Assembly: GCF_900105125.1 (NCBI RefSeq)
Contig: NZ_LT629750.1
Span: 3,472,001 to 3,536,000, forward strand
Origin: Bradyrhizobium canariense
GTDB taxonomy: Bacteria; Pseudomonadota; Alphaproteobacteria; Rhizobiales; Xanthobacteraceae
Direction of reading: 5' to 3'
Length of the DNA: 64,000 nt
Positions 22,725-32,296 of the stretch are shown piece after piece; the first letter of the stretch is position 1, and every line of letters starts with the position of its first letter. The position numbers were made by a program, and so were the translations under genes. The notes under the pieces were generated by a model, which saw only the letters and a program-made list of their open reading frames with translations, was not told the DNA's origin and did no database searches.

Positions 22725-23154
22725 CGTTCTCTCTGAGTCTGGCTTCGGTCCGACATCACAGCACATTTCAGGCGGCGGTGCTCGGGGGTACAAACCGGAT
22801 TTGAGTGCAGTGCCTGGAGCATTTTGCGGCAACCACCAACGGTTGCCTATGTTTCATTCAGATCAAACGCCGCTATTTATTCGCCGCTTTTCCCGGACTA
22901 ACCTTTTTCACCGCCCCACGGCCGAATACGTCTGCTGGGCGGCAGATAGGACACCTTCGAGGAACAGGTCTACAGCCGGGCACGCTGCTCTCGACATCAA
23001 CATCCCGAACTACGCCAGTGCCGTCGACTTGATCTCTTCTGTCCAAAACTTGAATGAGTGCGCAGTATTTTTGCATGAGGGAGTCAAGGGACGGGTATTT
23101 CCACGTTTGGACGCGTGTCGCCAATTTCAAAGCCCCAAACCTGAGGAGCTAGAC
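22725..23154. other. gene-free stretch before the VOC gene
   Basis: One frame is open from 22801 into the VOC protein gene, but the good ribosome site (GAGGAG) and family alignment start at 23155, so I take the upstream part as non-coding. Composition is less GC-rich than the flanks. No repeat or RNA recognised. Confidence 0.45.
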
Positions 23155-23835
23155 ATGAGTAGTGCTCAAGTGCGCAGCGAAACTGCAATGGAGACTCCGA
23201 GAGCGCGGACGATGGACATGAAGCTCGAGATCGTCGTCATCCCTGTTTCGGACGTCGATCGCGCCAAGCGCTTTTACGGCGGTCTGGGTTGGCGCCTCGA
23301 CGCCGACTTCGCCGCCGGTGACGACTATCGCGTGATCCAGTTCACACCGCCTGGCTCCGCCTGCTCGGTCATCTTCGGCAAGAATGTCACCGCGGCGGCA
23401 CCCGGCTCGGCCCAGGGACTCTACCTGATTGTCTCCGATATCAAGGCCGCCCGCGACGAACTGCTCGGTCGCGGTGTCGAGATCGGCGAGGTCTTCCACG
23501 ACGCCGGCGGCGTGTACCTTGGCAAGGACGAGCCCTATTTGTTTGGGCGGCTCCGGGTGAGCGGTCTCGATCCCGAGCATCGCAGCTACCGTTCGTTCGC
23601 CTCGTTTAGAGATCCGGACGGCAACGGCTGGCTGCTCCAGGAAATCACCACGCGATTGCCCGGACGCGTCGACGCGGACGACACGACATTCACCTCGTCG
23701 ACCGAGCTCGCGGCCGCGCTCCGACGTGCGGCGGCCGCGCACGGCGAGCACGAGAAGCAGATCGGCCGGCAGGATGCAAACTGGCCGGATTGGTACGCCG
23801 ACTACATCGTGCGGGAGCAGACCGGCAAGCCATGA
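23155..23835 (+). CDS. VOC (glyoxalase/dioxygenase fold) family protein
   Basis: 226 residues from the ATG at 23155, GAGGAG six bases upstream. MKLEIVVIPVSDVDRAKRFY, then GLGWRLDADF, and later FASFRDPDGNGWLLQEITTR are the two beta-alpha-beta-beta-beta modules of a vicinal-oxygen-chelate domain, with the metal-ligand-type Glu in LLQEIT. A C-terminal extension (about 175-226) rich in Ala, His and Trp (DANWPDWYADYIVREQTG) is unusual for plain glyoxalases and is seen in a subgroup of larger VOC proteins. Stand-alone gene; substrate unknown. Confidence 0.85.
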   Translation: MSSAQVRSETAMETPRARTMDMKLEIVVIPVSDVDRAKRFYGGLGWRLDADFAAGDDYRVIQFTPPGSACSVIFGKNVTAAAPGSAQGLYLIVSDIKAARDELLGRGVEIGEVFHDAGGVYLGKDEPYLFGRLRVSGLDPEHRSYRSFASFRDPDGNGWLLQEITTRLPGRVDADDTTFTSSTELAAALRRAAAAHGEHEKQIGRQDANWPDWYADYIVREQTGKP

Positions 23836-24037
23836 TCCGGAGGGCCGCCCTGTCCTTTGGTCCGGTCAACGAACGAGCGCACGACGTCACGGTCCGCCTA
23901 GCCAGGTCAGGTCAGTATCAGTGGTTGCAGGCACGCCCGCCCGCAGCCGCCCGGCTTGATTCCGCGGCGGTGTCAATAAAAGCTTAACGGGTAAAGGAAT
24001 ACTGTCGCTGATCGCTCCCGCCACGAAGGCTCCCATC

Positions 24038-25735
24038 ATGCGACATCTTACTGTCTACAATCGTTTTGCGATGATCATCGCGGTTTTGACCGTTGTCTTC
24101 GTCGCCGCGCTAGCCGCTCAAGTGATGGTCCTTCGCGATACCGTCATCGAGGAACGTCGGACCAAGGTGTTCGATCTGGTCGAGGCCGCGAAGAAGATCC
24201 TGGCCAATTACGATGAAAAAGCCAAAGCCGGCAAGATCTCGGCCGAGGAAGCACGGCAGCTCGCTTTCGATGCGATCGGCGCCATGCGCTGGGGCACATC
24301 CGCTGACTATCTCGGAATCTACGGCGCAGGCAGCACCAATGCCGGCGTCACCTACGTCCACGCCAACCCGAAATACATCAATGTCAATCGCTGGGATTAC
24401 AAAGACAATCAGGGCCAGCTGCTGATTCAAAATATCGTTGGCAAGGCCCGCACCGGCGGCGGTTTCCTCGAATACCAGGTGCCGAAAGCGACGGGTGGTC
24501 CCGAGTTGCCGAAGCTCACTTACGCCGGCGGATATGGTGAGGGCGACAAGCTGCTCGCCATCCAGGCAGGCGTCTATACCGACGATATCGACGCGGTGGT
24601 GTACGGCCGCGCGGTCTGGATCGTCGCGGGCGGTCTGGCGGGGTTGCTGATCGCGGGATTGGCCGCGCTCGCGCTCGGTCGCGGCCTGGTTCGTCCGCTC
24701 GGTGCGATATGCGGCGTGATGGACGGTCTGGCGAAAGGCGATTTGAACGTTGAGGTTCCGTTCGTTGAGTATCGCAACGAGATCGGCCATATCTCCCGCA
24801 GCCTGGCCGTCTTCAAGGATCGGTTGATTGACGCCGAACGTCTCCGCGCCGAGCGGGAAGAGGCGACGGCGCGCGCGGTGGCGGAACGGAAATCGGCCCT
24901 GAGCCGGATCGCGCAGGAGTTCGAGAAAAGTGTCGGCGGAATTGTCGCCGGGGCCGCTTCAGCAGCCACTGAAATGCAGCGCTCGGCGCAATCGCTGTCG
25001 GCCATCGCCAAGGAGACGACGCGGCAGAGCACCACCGTCGCCGCAGCCGCGGAACAGACCTCGGCGAATGTGCAGACCGTGGCTGCCGCAGCGGAGGAAC
25101 TTTCGACATCGGGGCAGGAAATCTCCCGTCAGATCGCTCACTCGGCATCGATAGCGCAAAACGCCGTTGCCCAGGCCGAGCGCACCAACGCCATGGTGGG
25201 AGGGTTGCTGGAGGCGACACAGAAGATCGGCGAGGTGATGGGACTCATTCAAAACATCGCCGGACAGACCAACCTCCTGGCCTTGAATGCGACGATCGAA
25301 GCCGCGCGAGCCGGCGAGGCAGGCAAGGGCTTTGCCGTGGTGGCGAGCGAAGTGAAGGCGCTGTCGACCCAGACCGCGAAAGCGACGGAGGAGATCACCG
25401 ATCAGATCCAGGCGATCCGCGATGCTACCGGCACAACGGCCGGGGCAATTCGCGAGATCGGCGCCACCATCGCGCAGATCGACGAGATCGCCACAACGAT
25501 CGCCGCCGCGGTGGAAGAGCAAGGTGGATCGACCAAGGAAATTGCCCGCAGCGTGCAGCAGGCCGCGCAGGGCACGCAGGGGGTCATGCAAAACATTGCC
25601 GGCGTGACACAGGCATCGGGCCAGGTGGGAACTGCCGCCGAACTGGTTCTCGGCTCATCCGGCGAACTCGCAAAGCAGTCCGAACGCCTGAAGCAAGAGG
25701 TGGAGAGCTTTCTCGCGACAGTCCGGGCGGCGTAG
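24038..25735 (+). CDS. methyl-accepting chemotaxis protein, sCache-HAMP
   Basis: 565 residues. TM1 at about 9-31, a single Cache domain at about 35-185 ([13 protein letters not shown] ... [20 protein letters not shown]), TM2 at about 192-212, HAMP at about 213-265 ([20 protein letters not shown]), then the signalling coiled coil with the hairpin tip [20 protein letters not shown] near 415. No CheB/CheR pentapeptide tail. Cache ligands are often small organic acids or amino acids, not readable here. Stand-alone gene. Confidence 0.93.
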   Translation: MRHLTVYNRFAMIIAVLTVVFVAALAAQVMVLRDTVIEERRTKVFDLVEAAKKILANYDEKAKAGKISAEEARQLAFDAIGAMRWGTSADYLGIYGAGSTNAGVTYVHANPKYINVNRWDYKDNQGQLLIQNIVGKARTGGGFLEYQVPKATGGPELPKLTYAGGYGEGDKLLAIQAGVYTDDIDAVVYGRAVWIVAGGLAGLLIAGLAALALGRGLVRPLGAICGVMDGLAKGDLNVEVPFVEYRNEIGHISRSLAVFKDRLIDAERLRAEREEATARAVAERKSALSRIAQEFEKSVGGIVAGAASAATEMQRSAQSLSAIAKETTRQSTTVAAAAEQTSANVQTVAAAAEELSTSGQEISRQIAHSASIAQNAVAQAERTNAMVGGLLEATQKIGEVMGLIQNIAGQTNLLALNATIEAARAGEAGKGFAVVASEVKALSTQTAKATEEITDQIQAIRDATGTTAGAIREIGATIAQIDEIATTIAAAVEEQGGSTKEIARSVQQAAQGTQGVMQNIAGVTQASGQVGTAAELVLGSSGELAKQSERLKQEVESFLATVRAA

Positions 25736-25826
25736 CCTCGCTACGCCCGCGAACGACCATCCAATATTCGCCTGCGCCAAGATGGCCCAGCTTGGACACG
25801 GGCGACGACGGAATCTTGCATTCGGA

Positions 25827-27152
25827 TCAATGCGCCATGGCGATCTCGCCCGCAATCTGCTCGCGCCTCGCGTCAATGCGCAAGCTCACGGCGACAACTG
25901 CGCCGACGATCGAGCATCCGGCGAGCAGAAGCAGGCCCACGGTGAAGTTTCCGGTGAGGTCCTTCAGGTAACCCATCGCGTATGGGCCGGCGAAGCCGGA
26001 CAGATTGCCGAGCGAGTTGATCGCCGCGATTCCGGCGGCGGCCGACGCGCCGGTCAGGAAGCTCGCCGGTAGCGGCCAGAACATGGGCGGCACCGCCGAG
26101 ACGCCGATCTGCGCGAAGCAGAGCAACGCCATGATGATGACGGGATTGGAAACAAGCCCGGACAGTCCGATTCCGACCGCGGCCATGAGCAGCGCCGCGG
26201 CGACGTGGCCTTTCCGCTCCATCGTGCGGTCCGAGTGCCGACCGAGCAACACCATACCGATGGCACCGAAGATGAAGGGCAAAGCGGCCAGCAACCCGGT
26301 CTGGGTATCGCTCACCCCAAAGCCCTTGATAATGGTCGGCAGGAAGAACGCCACGCCGTAGCTGGCCGCATTCAGGCAGAAATATACCAAAGCGCATAGC
26401 AGGATACGGATATCGGTGAGGGCCTGAAGCAGGGAAAGATGTTCGACCTTCTCCTTGTTGCTTTTCTCCGTGGCTTGCACGTTTTCCAGCCAGGCAATCT
26501 CATCTGGTTGCAGCCAGCGAGCCTGGCGCGGAAAGTCCGTCAGATAGAACAGCACGGCGAGCCCCACCAGGATGGACGGCAACGCTTCAAGAATGAACAG
26601 CCATTGCCAACCGTCCAGCCCCCAGCCGGTCAGGTTCAGCAGCATCCCGGAGATCGGCGCCCCCACAATGGATGAAATCGGAATCGCCAGCATGAAGAAG
26701 CTGATGACGCGGGCGCGGTATACCGCCGGAAACCACAAGGTCAGATAAAAGATGATGCCGGGGAAGAAGCCTGCCTCGCATCCACCGAGCAGCAGACGAA
26801 GCGTATAGAAAACCGTTTCATTTGAGGCCCCGGTCGTTTTGGCGATCCAGGGGATAAAGGCGAACGCGGCCGACACGATCCCCCAGGAGATCATGATGCG
26901 GGCGATCCAGATCCGCGCGCCGACGCGCTCCAGAAAGATGTTGGAAGGGACCTCAAACAGGAAATACGCAATGAAGAACAGTCCAGCGCCCAGTCCGAAG
27001 GCCGCCTCGCTGAAACCCAGCGCCTGGTTCATGTGCAGTTTGGCGAAGCTGACATTGACGCGGTCGAGATAGGCAACGAAATAGCACAGGATCAGAAACG
27101 GGATCAGCCGCCGCATCACTTTGCCGATGACGCGCTTTTCTACGTCGTCCAT
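25827..27152 (-). CDS. MFS transporter, anion:cation symporter (ACS) family
   Basis: 441 residues, about 12 TM helices. MRRLIPFLILCYFVAYLDRV with NVSFAK after it, the loop LRLLLGGCEAGFFPGIIFYL, and WFPAVYRARVISFFMLAIPI are typical of the ACS family, which imports phthalate, tartrate, hexuronate, 4-hydroxyphenylacetate and similar acids. It is downstream of a carboxymuconolactone decarboxylase-like protein and a beta-hydroxyacid dehydrogenase on the same strand (296-base gap), so it could bring in an aromatic or sugar acid for them. Specificity unknown. Confidence 0.9.
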   Translation of the reverse strand: MDDVEKRVIGKVMRRLIPFLILCYFVAYLDRVNVSFAKLHMNQALGFSEAAFGLGAGLFFIAYFLFEVPSNIFLERVGARIWIARIMISWGIVSAAFAFIPWIAKTTGASNETVFYTLRLLLGGCEAGFFPGIIFYLTLWFPAVYRARVISFFMLAIPISSIVGAPISGMLLNLTGWGLDGWQWLFILEALPSILVGLAVLFYLTDFPRQARWLQPDEIAWLENVQATEKSNKEKVEHLSLLQALTDIRILLCALVYFCLNAASYGVAFFLPTIIKGFGVSDTQTGLLAALPFIFGAIGMVLLGRHSDRTMERKGHVAAALLMAAVGIGLSGLVSNPVIIMALLCFAQIGVSAVPPMFWPLPASFLTGASAAAGIAAINSLGNLSGFAGPYAMGYLKDLTGNFTVGLLLLAGCSIVGAVVAVSLRIDARREQIAGEIAMAH

Positions 27153-27448
27153 GGCGTTGCCTCCTGTTTGCAGAGTTCGCCGCCCTTGAGCCGAGCTGGT
27201 TTTGCGTAACTATGACGCCCTCCGGCTCAGCGCGCCAAGGCATTTTTTTATTTACGTGCCGGGAACGGATCGATGCGTTGCGGCAAGCCATGTTTACGGC
27301 TTTCGCGACCTCAAGCTTCTTTCTGCGCCGGTATCGATGGGAACCAGCAATTGGTCGTTGTTGCAGTGCAGGTATCGCCGCAGCAATTGGCAAGCCGGTG
27401 GAATGCGACCGGTATGCTGCGGGCCCATTTGGCCCGCCTGTGCAAGCA
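27153..27448. other. gene-free stretch
   Basis: Lies between the dehydrogenase stop (27449) and the MFS start (27152). The open frames here are non-coding in composition. A T-run at 27243-27250 has no stem in front of it that I can see. It probably carries the MFS promoter. Confidence 0.4.
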
Positions 27449-28396
27449 TCAGCCGGACTTCGCGCGTTCCGCCGCTTGCTTCACATGCTCCGGATCGGCC
27501 GCGATCTTTACGCCTGCGCGCTCCTGCTGGAGCAGCATCACAGAGCGTGAGTCACGTCCCTCCCAGCCGCGGTTGCATGCTTCGGTCATCTCGGCGTGGG
27601 CGAGGTTGCAGATGCGCATCGGCACGCCGAGCTCGCGTCCCAATGCGGTCGCGAGCGCGACGTCCTTGGTGGCGAGCTTGAGCGCGAAATTCGGCGGATC
27701 GTATTTGCCGGGCAGGAACTGGTCGAGCAGGCCGTCGAACGTCAAGCGGCGGCCGACCACGCCCTGGCGCACCGCTTCCCACAGCGCCACGGGGTCCATG
27801 CCGGCTTTCACGCCCATGGTGAACGTCTCGGCGAGCGCACAGGTGATCGCATAGCCCGACATGTTGTGCACCAGCTTGGCGACGGTCGCGGTGCCGATCG
27901 GCCCGATATAGGACGGCCGATCACCCATCGCGTCGAGGACGGCCTTGTGCCGGTCATAGGCGGCTTTGTCGCCGCCCACCCAGATCGCCATCTTGCGCGA
28001 CGCCGCGCCGGACGGGCCCCCGCTCACCGGCGCATCGAGCATGTGCGCGCCCCTGGCGGCAAAAGCCTCATGAATTTTCTTCACGACGCTTTGAGAGTTG
28101 GTCGACAGATCGAAATAGGCGGCACCCTTTCTTACACCTTCGATCAAGCCATCGGCCCCCAGCGAGACGCGCTCGACATCGCTCGGCTCGGGCAGCGAGG
28201 TGAAGATCACGTCAGACCTCTCGGCCAGCGCGCGCGGCGTATCCGCCCATTCGGCGCCCGCCTGCAAATGATGGCCGGCCGATTGCCGGTGCAGATCGTG
28301 CACCACGACCTGGTATCCGGCCTTGAGAAGGTTGGTGGCCATTTTGCCACCCATCGTGCCGAGCCCGACGAACCCGACAACAACATCATTGGCCAT
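27449..28396 (-). CDS. NAD(P)-dependent beta-hydroxyacid dehydrogenase (HIBADH family)
   Basis: 315 residues from the ATG at 28396, spaced 7 bases after AAGGGGG; the ATG at 28402 overlaps the upstream stop and is too close to that site. VVGFVGLGTMGGKMATNLLK is the Rossmann dinucleotide motif, DAPVSGGPSGA the substrate loop, and the Lys in GTATVAKLVHN the catalytic lysine of the 3-hydroxyisobutyrate/tartronate semialdehyde reductase family. Coupled with the CMD-like gene upstream. Oxidises or reduces a 3-hydroxyacid; identity unknown. Confidence 0.9.
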   Translation of the reverse strand: MANDVVVGFVGLGTMGGKMATNLLKAGYQVVVHDLHRQSAGHHLQAGAEWADTPRALAERSDVIFTSLPEPSDVERVSLGADGLIEGVRKGAAYFDLSTNSQSVVKKIHEAFAARGAHMLDAPVSGGPSGAASRKMAIWVGGDKAAYDRHKAVLDAMGDRPSYIGPIGTATVAKLVHNMSGYAITCALAETFTMGVKAGMDPVALWEAVRQGVVGRRLTFDGLLDQFLPGKYDPPNFALKLATKDVALATALGRELGVPMRICNLAHAEMTEACNRGWEGRDSRSVMLLQQERAGVKIAADPEHVKQAAERAKSG

Positions 28397-28398
28397 CG

Positions 28399-28734
28399 TC
28401 ATTCCCCCTTGTTGCCTTCGACCAGCACCGTGTAGGCGACCTGCGCGGCAGACATCGCGGCGGGCCAGCCCGCATAGAACGCCATGTGGGTGATGACTTC
28501 GGTGATTTCTTCCTGCGTCACTCCATTGCTGATCGCGCGCGTCAGATGAGACGCGAGCTGCTCCGGCCGGTAGGTCGCGACCAGCGCCGCCACCGTAATG
28601 AGGCTGCGGTCGCGCTTCGAGAGAGCCTTGCGCTCCCACAGGTCGCCATAGACGACGTCGTTGGTGTAATCGACCAGCGCGGGCGTAAACGCCTTGATGC
28701 GGTCGCGTTTGGCGGAAGGCGGTGCCTTGGCCAT
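28399..28734 (-). CDS. carboxymuconolactone decarboxylase family protein
   Basis: 111 residues from the ATG at 28734 (GGGAGAG upstream). VVYGDLWERKALSKRDRSLI, TVAALVATYRPEQLASHLTR and ITEVITHMAFYAGWPAAMSA make the small all-helical CMD fold. It lacks the CxxC of AhpD-type peroxidase relatives, so it is nearer to PcaC-like decarboxylases or uncharacterised members. First gene of a probable operon with the dehydrogenase; divergent from the substrate-binding protein gene at 29042, which suggests one catabolic locus. Confidence 0.87.
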   Translation of the reverse strand: MAKAPPSAKRDRIKAFTPALVDYTNDVVYGDLWERKALSKRDRSLITVAALVATYRPEQLASHLTRAISNGVTQEEITEVITHMAFYAGWPAAMSAAQVAYTVLVEGNKGE

Positions 28735-29041
28735 GCGTCTCTCCCTTGTTTCTTTAAATGCCGCGCGTCGTGGCCCGGCATTTTTTTGTTGCCGCTGAAA
28801 CGAAGATCGAGATTTCGTTACCATCGCCGGCCGAAGGTGTCGACGGCATCGCTCAGCGCAAATCGCCGATCTGGCCCGCGCGGATCGGCTTGCTGGTCCG
28901 CTGCACCAACACTCAATCTCAGGCTTCACCGGGACGGCACGCCTTGCGGACCATCGAGCGGAGGCTTAGTCTGCGTCGATAAATCCAAGAAACGTCAACG
29001 GCTTCGGGAGTGAATCAGAAAACATCAGGGAGGAAATCAAG
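28735..29041. other. divergent promoter region with a terminator-like hairpin
   Basis: Between CMD (minus) and the substrate-binding protein (plus). AATGCCG...CGGCATT with a following run of T (28756-28787) forms a plus-strand terminator-like hairpin although no plus-strand gene precedes it. The rest is presumably promoters. Confidence 0.4.
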
Positions 29042-30232
29042 ATGGCAATGACTCGTCGTCAAGCACTTGCGTCCGCCGGCGCCGTGGCCCTCGCAGGCGG
29101 CTTGGCCAAGCCCGCGATCGCAGCAAAAGAGCCGATCCTGATCGGCTATCTGCCGGCGCTCACTGGTCCTTCTTCGTCAACCGGGGTCGGCATCACGCGC
29201 GGGATCCAGTTGGCCGTGCAGGAGATCAACACGGCCGGCGGCATCGATGGGCGGCAGATCGAGCTGATCACCCGCGATACGCAAAGCGATCCGATGAAGG
29301 CGGTCAACGGAGCAGCAGAACTCGCGCGCGCGCAGAAGGTAAGCGTCGTGCTGGGCCCTGGCAATTCCGGCGAGTCGCTCGCGGTGGTGCCGCTGCTCGC
29401 GCGCATGAACATGCCGCAGATCCATCCCTGCTGGGTCGACAGCCTGACCGACCCGAAAAAATATCCAATGTGCTTCCGCAACGCGCCCACCAACCAGCAG
29501 ATCGGTGGTGCTGCAAACCGCTATGTCGTCGAAGTGCTCAAGCGCAAGAAGGTAGCGGTAGTCAGCGATACCACCGGCTATGGCGTTGCGTCGGTCAACG
29601 CCTATGTGCCGATGCTCAAGGCGCAAGGCGCCGAAGTCGTCTATCAGGGTAATGTCGATGCAGCCAATCCAGAGCTCAAGCCCGAGCTTTTGCGCATGCA
29701 ATCGGCAGGCGCGGAGGCGATCATGCCATGGAGCGTCAATGCCGGCTTCCTCTCGCGCATCATCAACACGCGCGGGCAGATGGGATGGGACGTGCCCATC
29801 GTTGGCCAGACCACGCTCGGCTCTGGCCAGACCAAGGATCTGTTGGAAAAGCCCGAGTACTGGGCAAAGGTTTATCCGAACAATTTCCGACCGGTTTGCT
29901 ATGCCCCCGGCGGCAAGCTCTCAGATCGCGCCAAGGTCTTCGTCGACCGTCTGAAAAGCGCCAAGATCGACATGAGCGACACGCTCCTGTGGTGGATCGC
30001 GCTCGGCTACGACTCGCCACGGATGGTCGCGGAAGCAATCAAGAACGCCGGCGCCGAGCCGGAGCAAGTCGTCGGCTATCTCAACAAGCTCAAGGGATTC
30101 GCGGGTGTCTACGGCGATATCTCGTTTACATCAGATGAGCACAATGGCTATCCGGACGACGAGGTCGTGATGGTGGAGGCCAATTCGCTCAAGGACGGTG
30201 CGTTCAATCTGGCTCCCGGCTATAGCGCTTGA
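29042..30232 (+). CDS. branched-chain amino acid-type ABC substrate-binding protein, Tat-exported
   Basis: 396 residues. MTRRQALASAGAVALAGGLA followed by KPAIAA is a Tat signal with cleavage near 28. EPILIGYLPALTGPSSSTGV, GIQLAVQEINTAGGIDGRQI and LVLGPGNSGESLAVVPLLAR-like segments place it in the LivJ/type I periplasmic binding protein family. AGGGAGG precedes the ATG. No permease or ATPase genes are adjacent. Divergent from the CMD-dehydrogenase pair, so its ligand may be the acid or aromatic compound those enzymes handle. Confidence 0.9.
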   Translation: MAMTRRQALASAGAVALAGGLAKPAIAAKEPILIGYLPALTGPSSSTGVGITRGIQLAVQEINTAGGIDGRQIELITRDTQSDPMKAVNGAAELARAQKVSVVLGPGNSGESLAVVPLLARMNMPQIHPCWVDSLTDPKKYPMCFRNAPTNQQIGGAANRYVVEVLKRKKVAVVSDTTGYGVASVNAYVPMLKAQGAEVVYQGNVDAANPELKPELLRMQSAGAEAIMPWSVNAGFLSRIINTRGQMGWDVPIVGQTTLGSGQTKDLLEKPEYWAKVYPNNFRPVCYAPGGKLSDRAKVFVDRLKSAKIDMSDTLLWWIALGYDSPRMVAEAIKNAGAEPEQVVGYLNKLKGFAGVYGDISFTSDEHNGYPDDEVVMVEANSLKDGAFNLAPGYSA

Positions 30233-30306
30233 GCGGATGATCGAAGCGATCGGCCGCGATGGCGATCGGCTGCATCCATGCACCGATCGGCATCGCCCAT
30301 AAACGC

Positions 30307-30362
30307 GATGTTTTCCACGTGATGTTTTCCACGTGATGTTTTCCGCGCGATGTTTTCCGCCT
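30307..30362. repeat. short tandem repeat, 14 bp x 4
   Basis: GATGTTTTCCACGT twice, then GATGTTTTCCGCGC and GATGTTTTCCGCCT: four in-register 14-base units between two convergent genes. Copy number may vary between strains. Confidence 0.9.
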
Positions 30363-30371
30363 GGCGCGCGT

Positions 30372-32072
30372 TCAGCTTCGCTGCATGGCTTCCGCGATCT
30401 TTTCCGCCGCCATCAGGGTCGGGAAGTTGGTGTTGGCGCACGGCACCACCGGGAAGATCGAGGCGTCGACCACGCGCAAACCCTGCACCCCCTTGACGCG
30501 GCCTTGGGTATCGACGACGGCCATCGGATCATCCGGCCGGCCCATGCGGCATGAGCACGAGGCGTGCCACACGCCGATTGCCGCCTTGCGCACGAAGGCC
30601 TCAAGCGCTTCGTCGTCGTTCATGACGCCGTCGAACGTGAATCCTTCGACAACAAACGCATCGATCATGTAACGGCGTAGCGCCGCCGGCCCATCCATCA
30701 GCACGGCGGCAATGGCGGTCAGCATCTTGTTCTTGGTGTTGACCACGCCGATCTTGCGCACGCGGTCGGAGTAGGAGGCCGGGAATGGCTTGTCGGTCAC
30801 GGCCTTAAGTGGCGCGCTCATCTGCAGCGCCGCCATCTTGCGAAAGCCACTCATCAGGCGGTCGACGTCGCGCCGGTCGGACAGCAGGTTGAACTCGACG
30901 ACCGGCTCGGCCAGCGGGTCGCGCGAGGCGAGCTTTACCTGCCCGGTCTCGGAATAGGTCTTGTTGATGAAGGTCAGCAGCGAGCCGATCTGCGCGCCCA
31001 CTGCATGCCAGGCCGACTTGCTCAGCACACCGACGAACATGTCGCCTCTTGGCACGCCGGGCAGCCCCGAGGAGTAACGCAGGCCAAGCTGGATGTGGCG
31101 TCTGGAGTGCCCATTCATGCGCGCGCCACGGCGGATAAAGGACGACAGCGAGATCGAGGGATGATCCATCAGGCGCTGGCCGACCCCTTCGAGGCCCATC
31201 ACGACCGGAATGCCCATCTGCTTCAGGTGTCCGACAGGGCCGATGCCGGCACGCATCAGATGGGCCGGCGAATGAATCGCGCCGCACGACAGGATGATTT
31301 CGCGGCCGCGAAATTCCTGTTCCCGACCGCCGACGAGCGCCTTGACGCCGACGCAGCGCGTGCCCTCGAACAGAAGCTCCCTGACCTGGGTGTCGGTCGA
31401 GATCGTCAGATTGGCACGCTTTCGCGTCTCGCGATCGAGATAACCCATCGCCGCCGACACGCGTTGCTCGTCCTGATTGGAATGCGTTATCGGAAAGTAG
31501 CCGTCGACGAACTCGCCGTTCTGGTCCGGCAGGAATGTGTAGCCGGCGAGTTTGCAGGCCTCGGCAACGGCTTGCGCGTGCCGCGTCCAGTGTTCTTGCG
31601 GGATGCGGCGGACGGGAATGCGGCCGTCCTTGCCATGGAACGGCCCGTCGAAATCGAGGTCGCGCTCGACCTTCTTGAAGTAGGGCAGCACGTCCTTCCA
31701 GCTCCAGCCCGCAGCCCCCCGGGCCTCCCACTCGTCGTAGTCGGCCGGCGCGCCGCGGTTGGCCAACTGGCCGTTGATCGAGGATCCGCCGCCCAGCACG
31801 CGCGCCTGCTCGTATTTGCGCAACGGCGGGCGCTCTGCCTCGGGGTTGTTGTGGCTGACGACCTGAGTGGTGACCCTAAGCTCGGTCCAGTGGAAGCGCG
31901 GATCGAAATAAGCCACGCCCGAATAACTGTCGCGGATCTCGGCCGGCTCATTACCCGGCGGCGTGTCCTGGCCCGCTTCGCAGAGCAGGACCTTGTTGGC
32001 GCTCTTGGCGGACAGCCTGTGGGCCATGACCGAGCCCGCCGAGCCGCCACCAACGATGATGGTGTCGTACAC
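30372..32072 (-). CDS. GMC family flavin oxidoreductase (choline dehydrogenase-like)
   Basis: 566 residues from a GTG at 32072 (AAGGGG nine bases upstream); the family's N-terminus (YDTIIVGGGSAGSVMAHRLS) begins right there. GMC signature 1 is GGGSSINGQLANRGAPADYD, signature 2 is GAIHSPAHLMRAGIGP, and the C-terminal catalytic region has WHASCSCRMG and the NTNFPTLMAAEKIAE tail. FAD-dependent oxidation of an alcohol; the enzyme may be soluble. The usual catalytic His is replaced or shifted around HASCSCRMG, as in many GMC alcohol dehydrogenases. Substrate unknown. Confidence 0.92.
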   Translation of the reverse strand: MYDTIIVGGGSAGSVMAHRLSAKSANKVLLCEAGQDTPPGNEPAEIRDSYSGVAYFDPRFHWTELRVTTQVVSHNNPEAERPPLRKYEQARVLGGGSSINGQLANRGAPADYDEWEARGAAGWSWKDVLPYFKKVERDLDFDGPFHGKDGRIPVRRIPQEHWTRHAQAVAEACKLAGYTFLPDQNGEFVDGYFPITHSNQDEQRVSAAMGYLDRETRKRANLTISTDTQVRELLFEGTRCVGVKALVGGREQEFRGREIILSCGAIHSPAHLMRAGIGPVGHLKQMGIPVVMGLEGVGQRLMDHPSISLSSFIRRGARMNGHSRRHIQLGLRYSSGLPGVPRGDMFVGVLSKSAWHAVGAQIGSLLTFINKTYSETGQVKLASRDPLAEPVVEFNLLSDRRDVDRLMSGFRKMAALQMSAPLKAVTDKPFPASYSDRVRKIGVVNTKNKMLTAIAAVLMDGPAALRRYMIDAFVVEGFTFDGVMNDDEALEAFVRKAAIGVWHASCSCRMGRPDDPMAVVDTQGRVKGVQGLRVVDASIFPVVPCANTNFPTLMAAEKIAEAMQRS

Positions 32073-32296
32073 TTTGGCGTTTCCCCTTGTTTTTGTCTTG
32101 GGAAGATAGCGCAGCTCCGCCTTCGGGTCACCCCGCTGGCGCAAGGCCGATGCTTGACGAACGTTACGGGCCTTGCCGGCCCATCGTGGCTATGACGTCA
32201 ACCCCGGATCAGAGCCATCGGCGAGTCATCAGGAATAGCGGCGCGCTAATCCACGCCGTAATTACCAGTCTCAAACGAGGAGGGTCAGCACCGCCG

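Noticed and set aside
30307..30362. CRISPR or origin iterons
   Set aside because: Head-to-tail 14-mers without spacers, no replication gene nearby.
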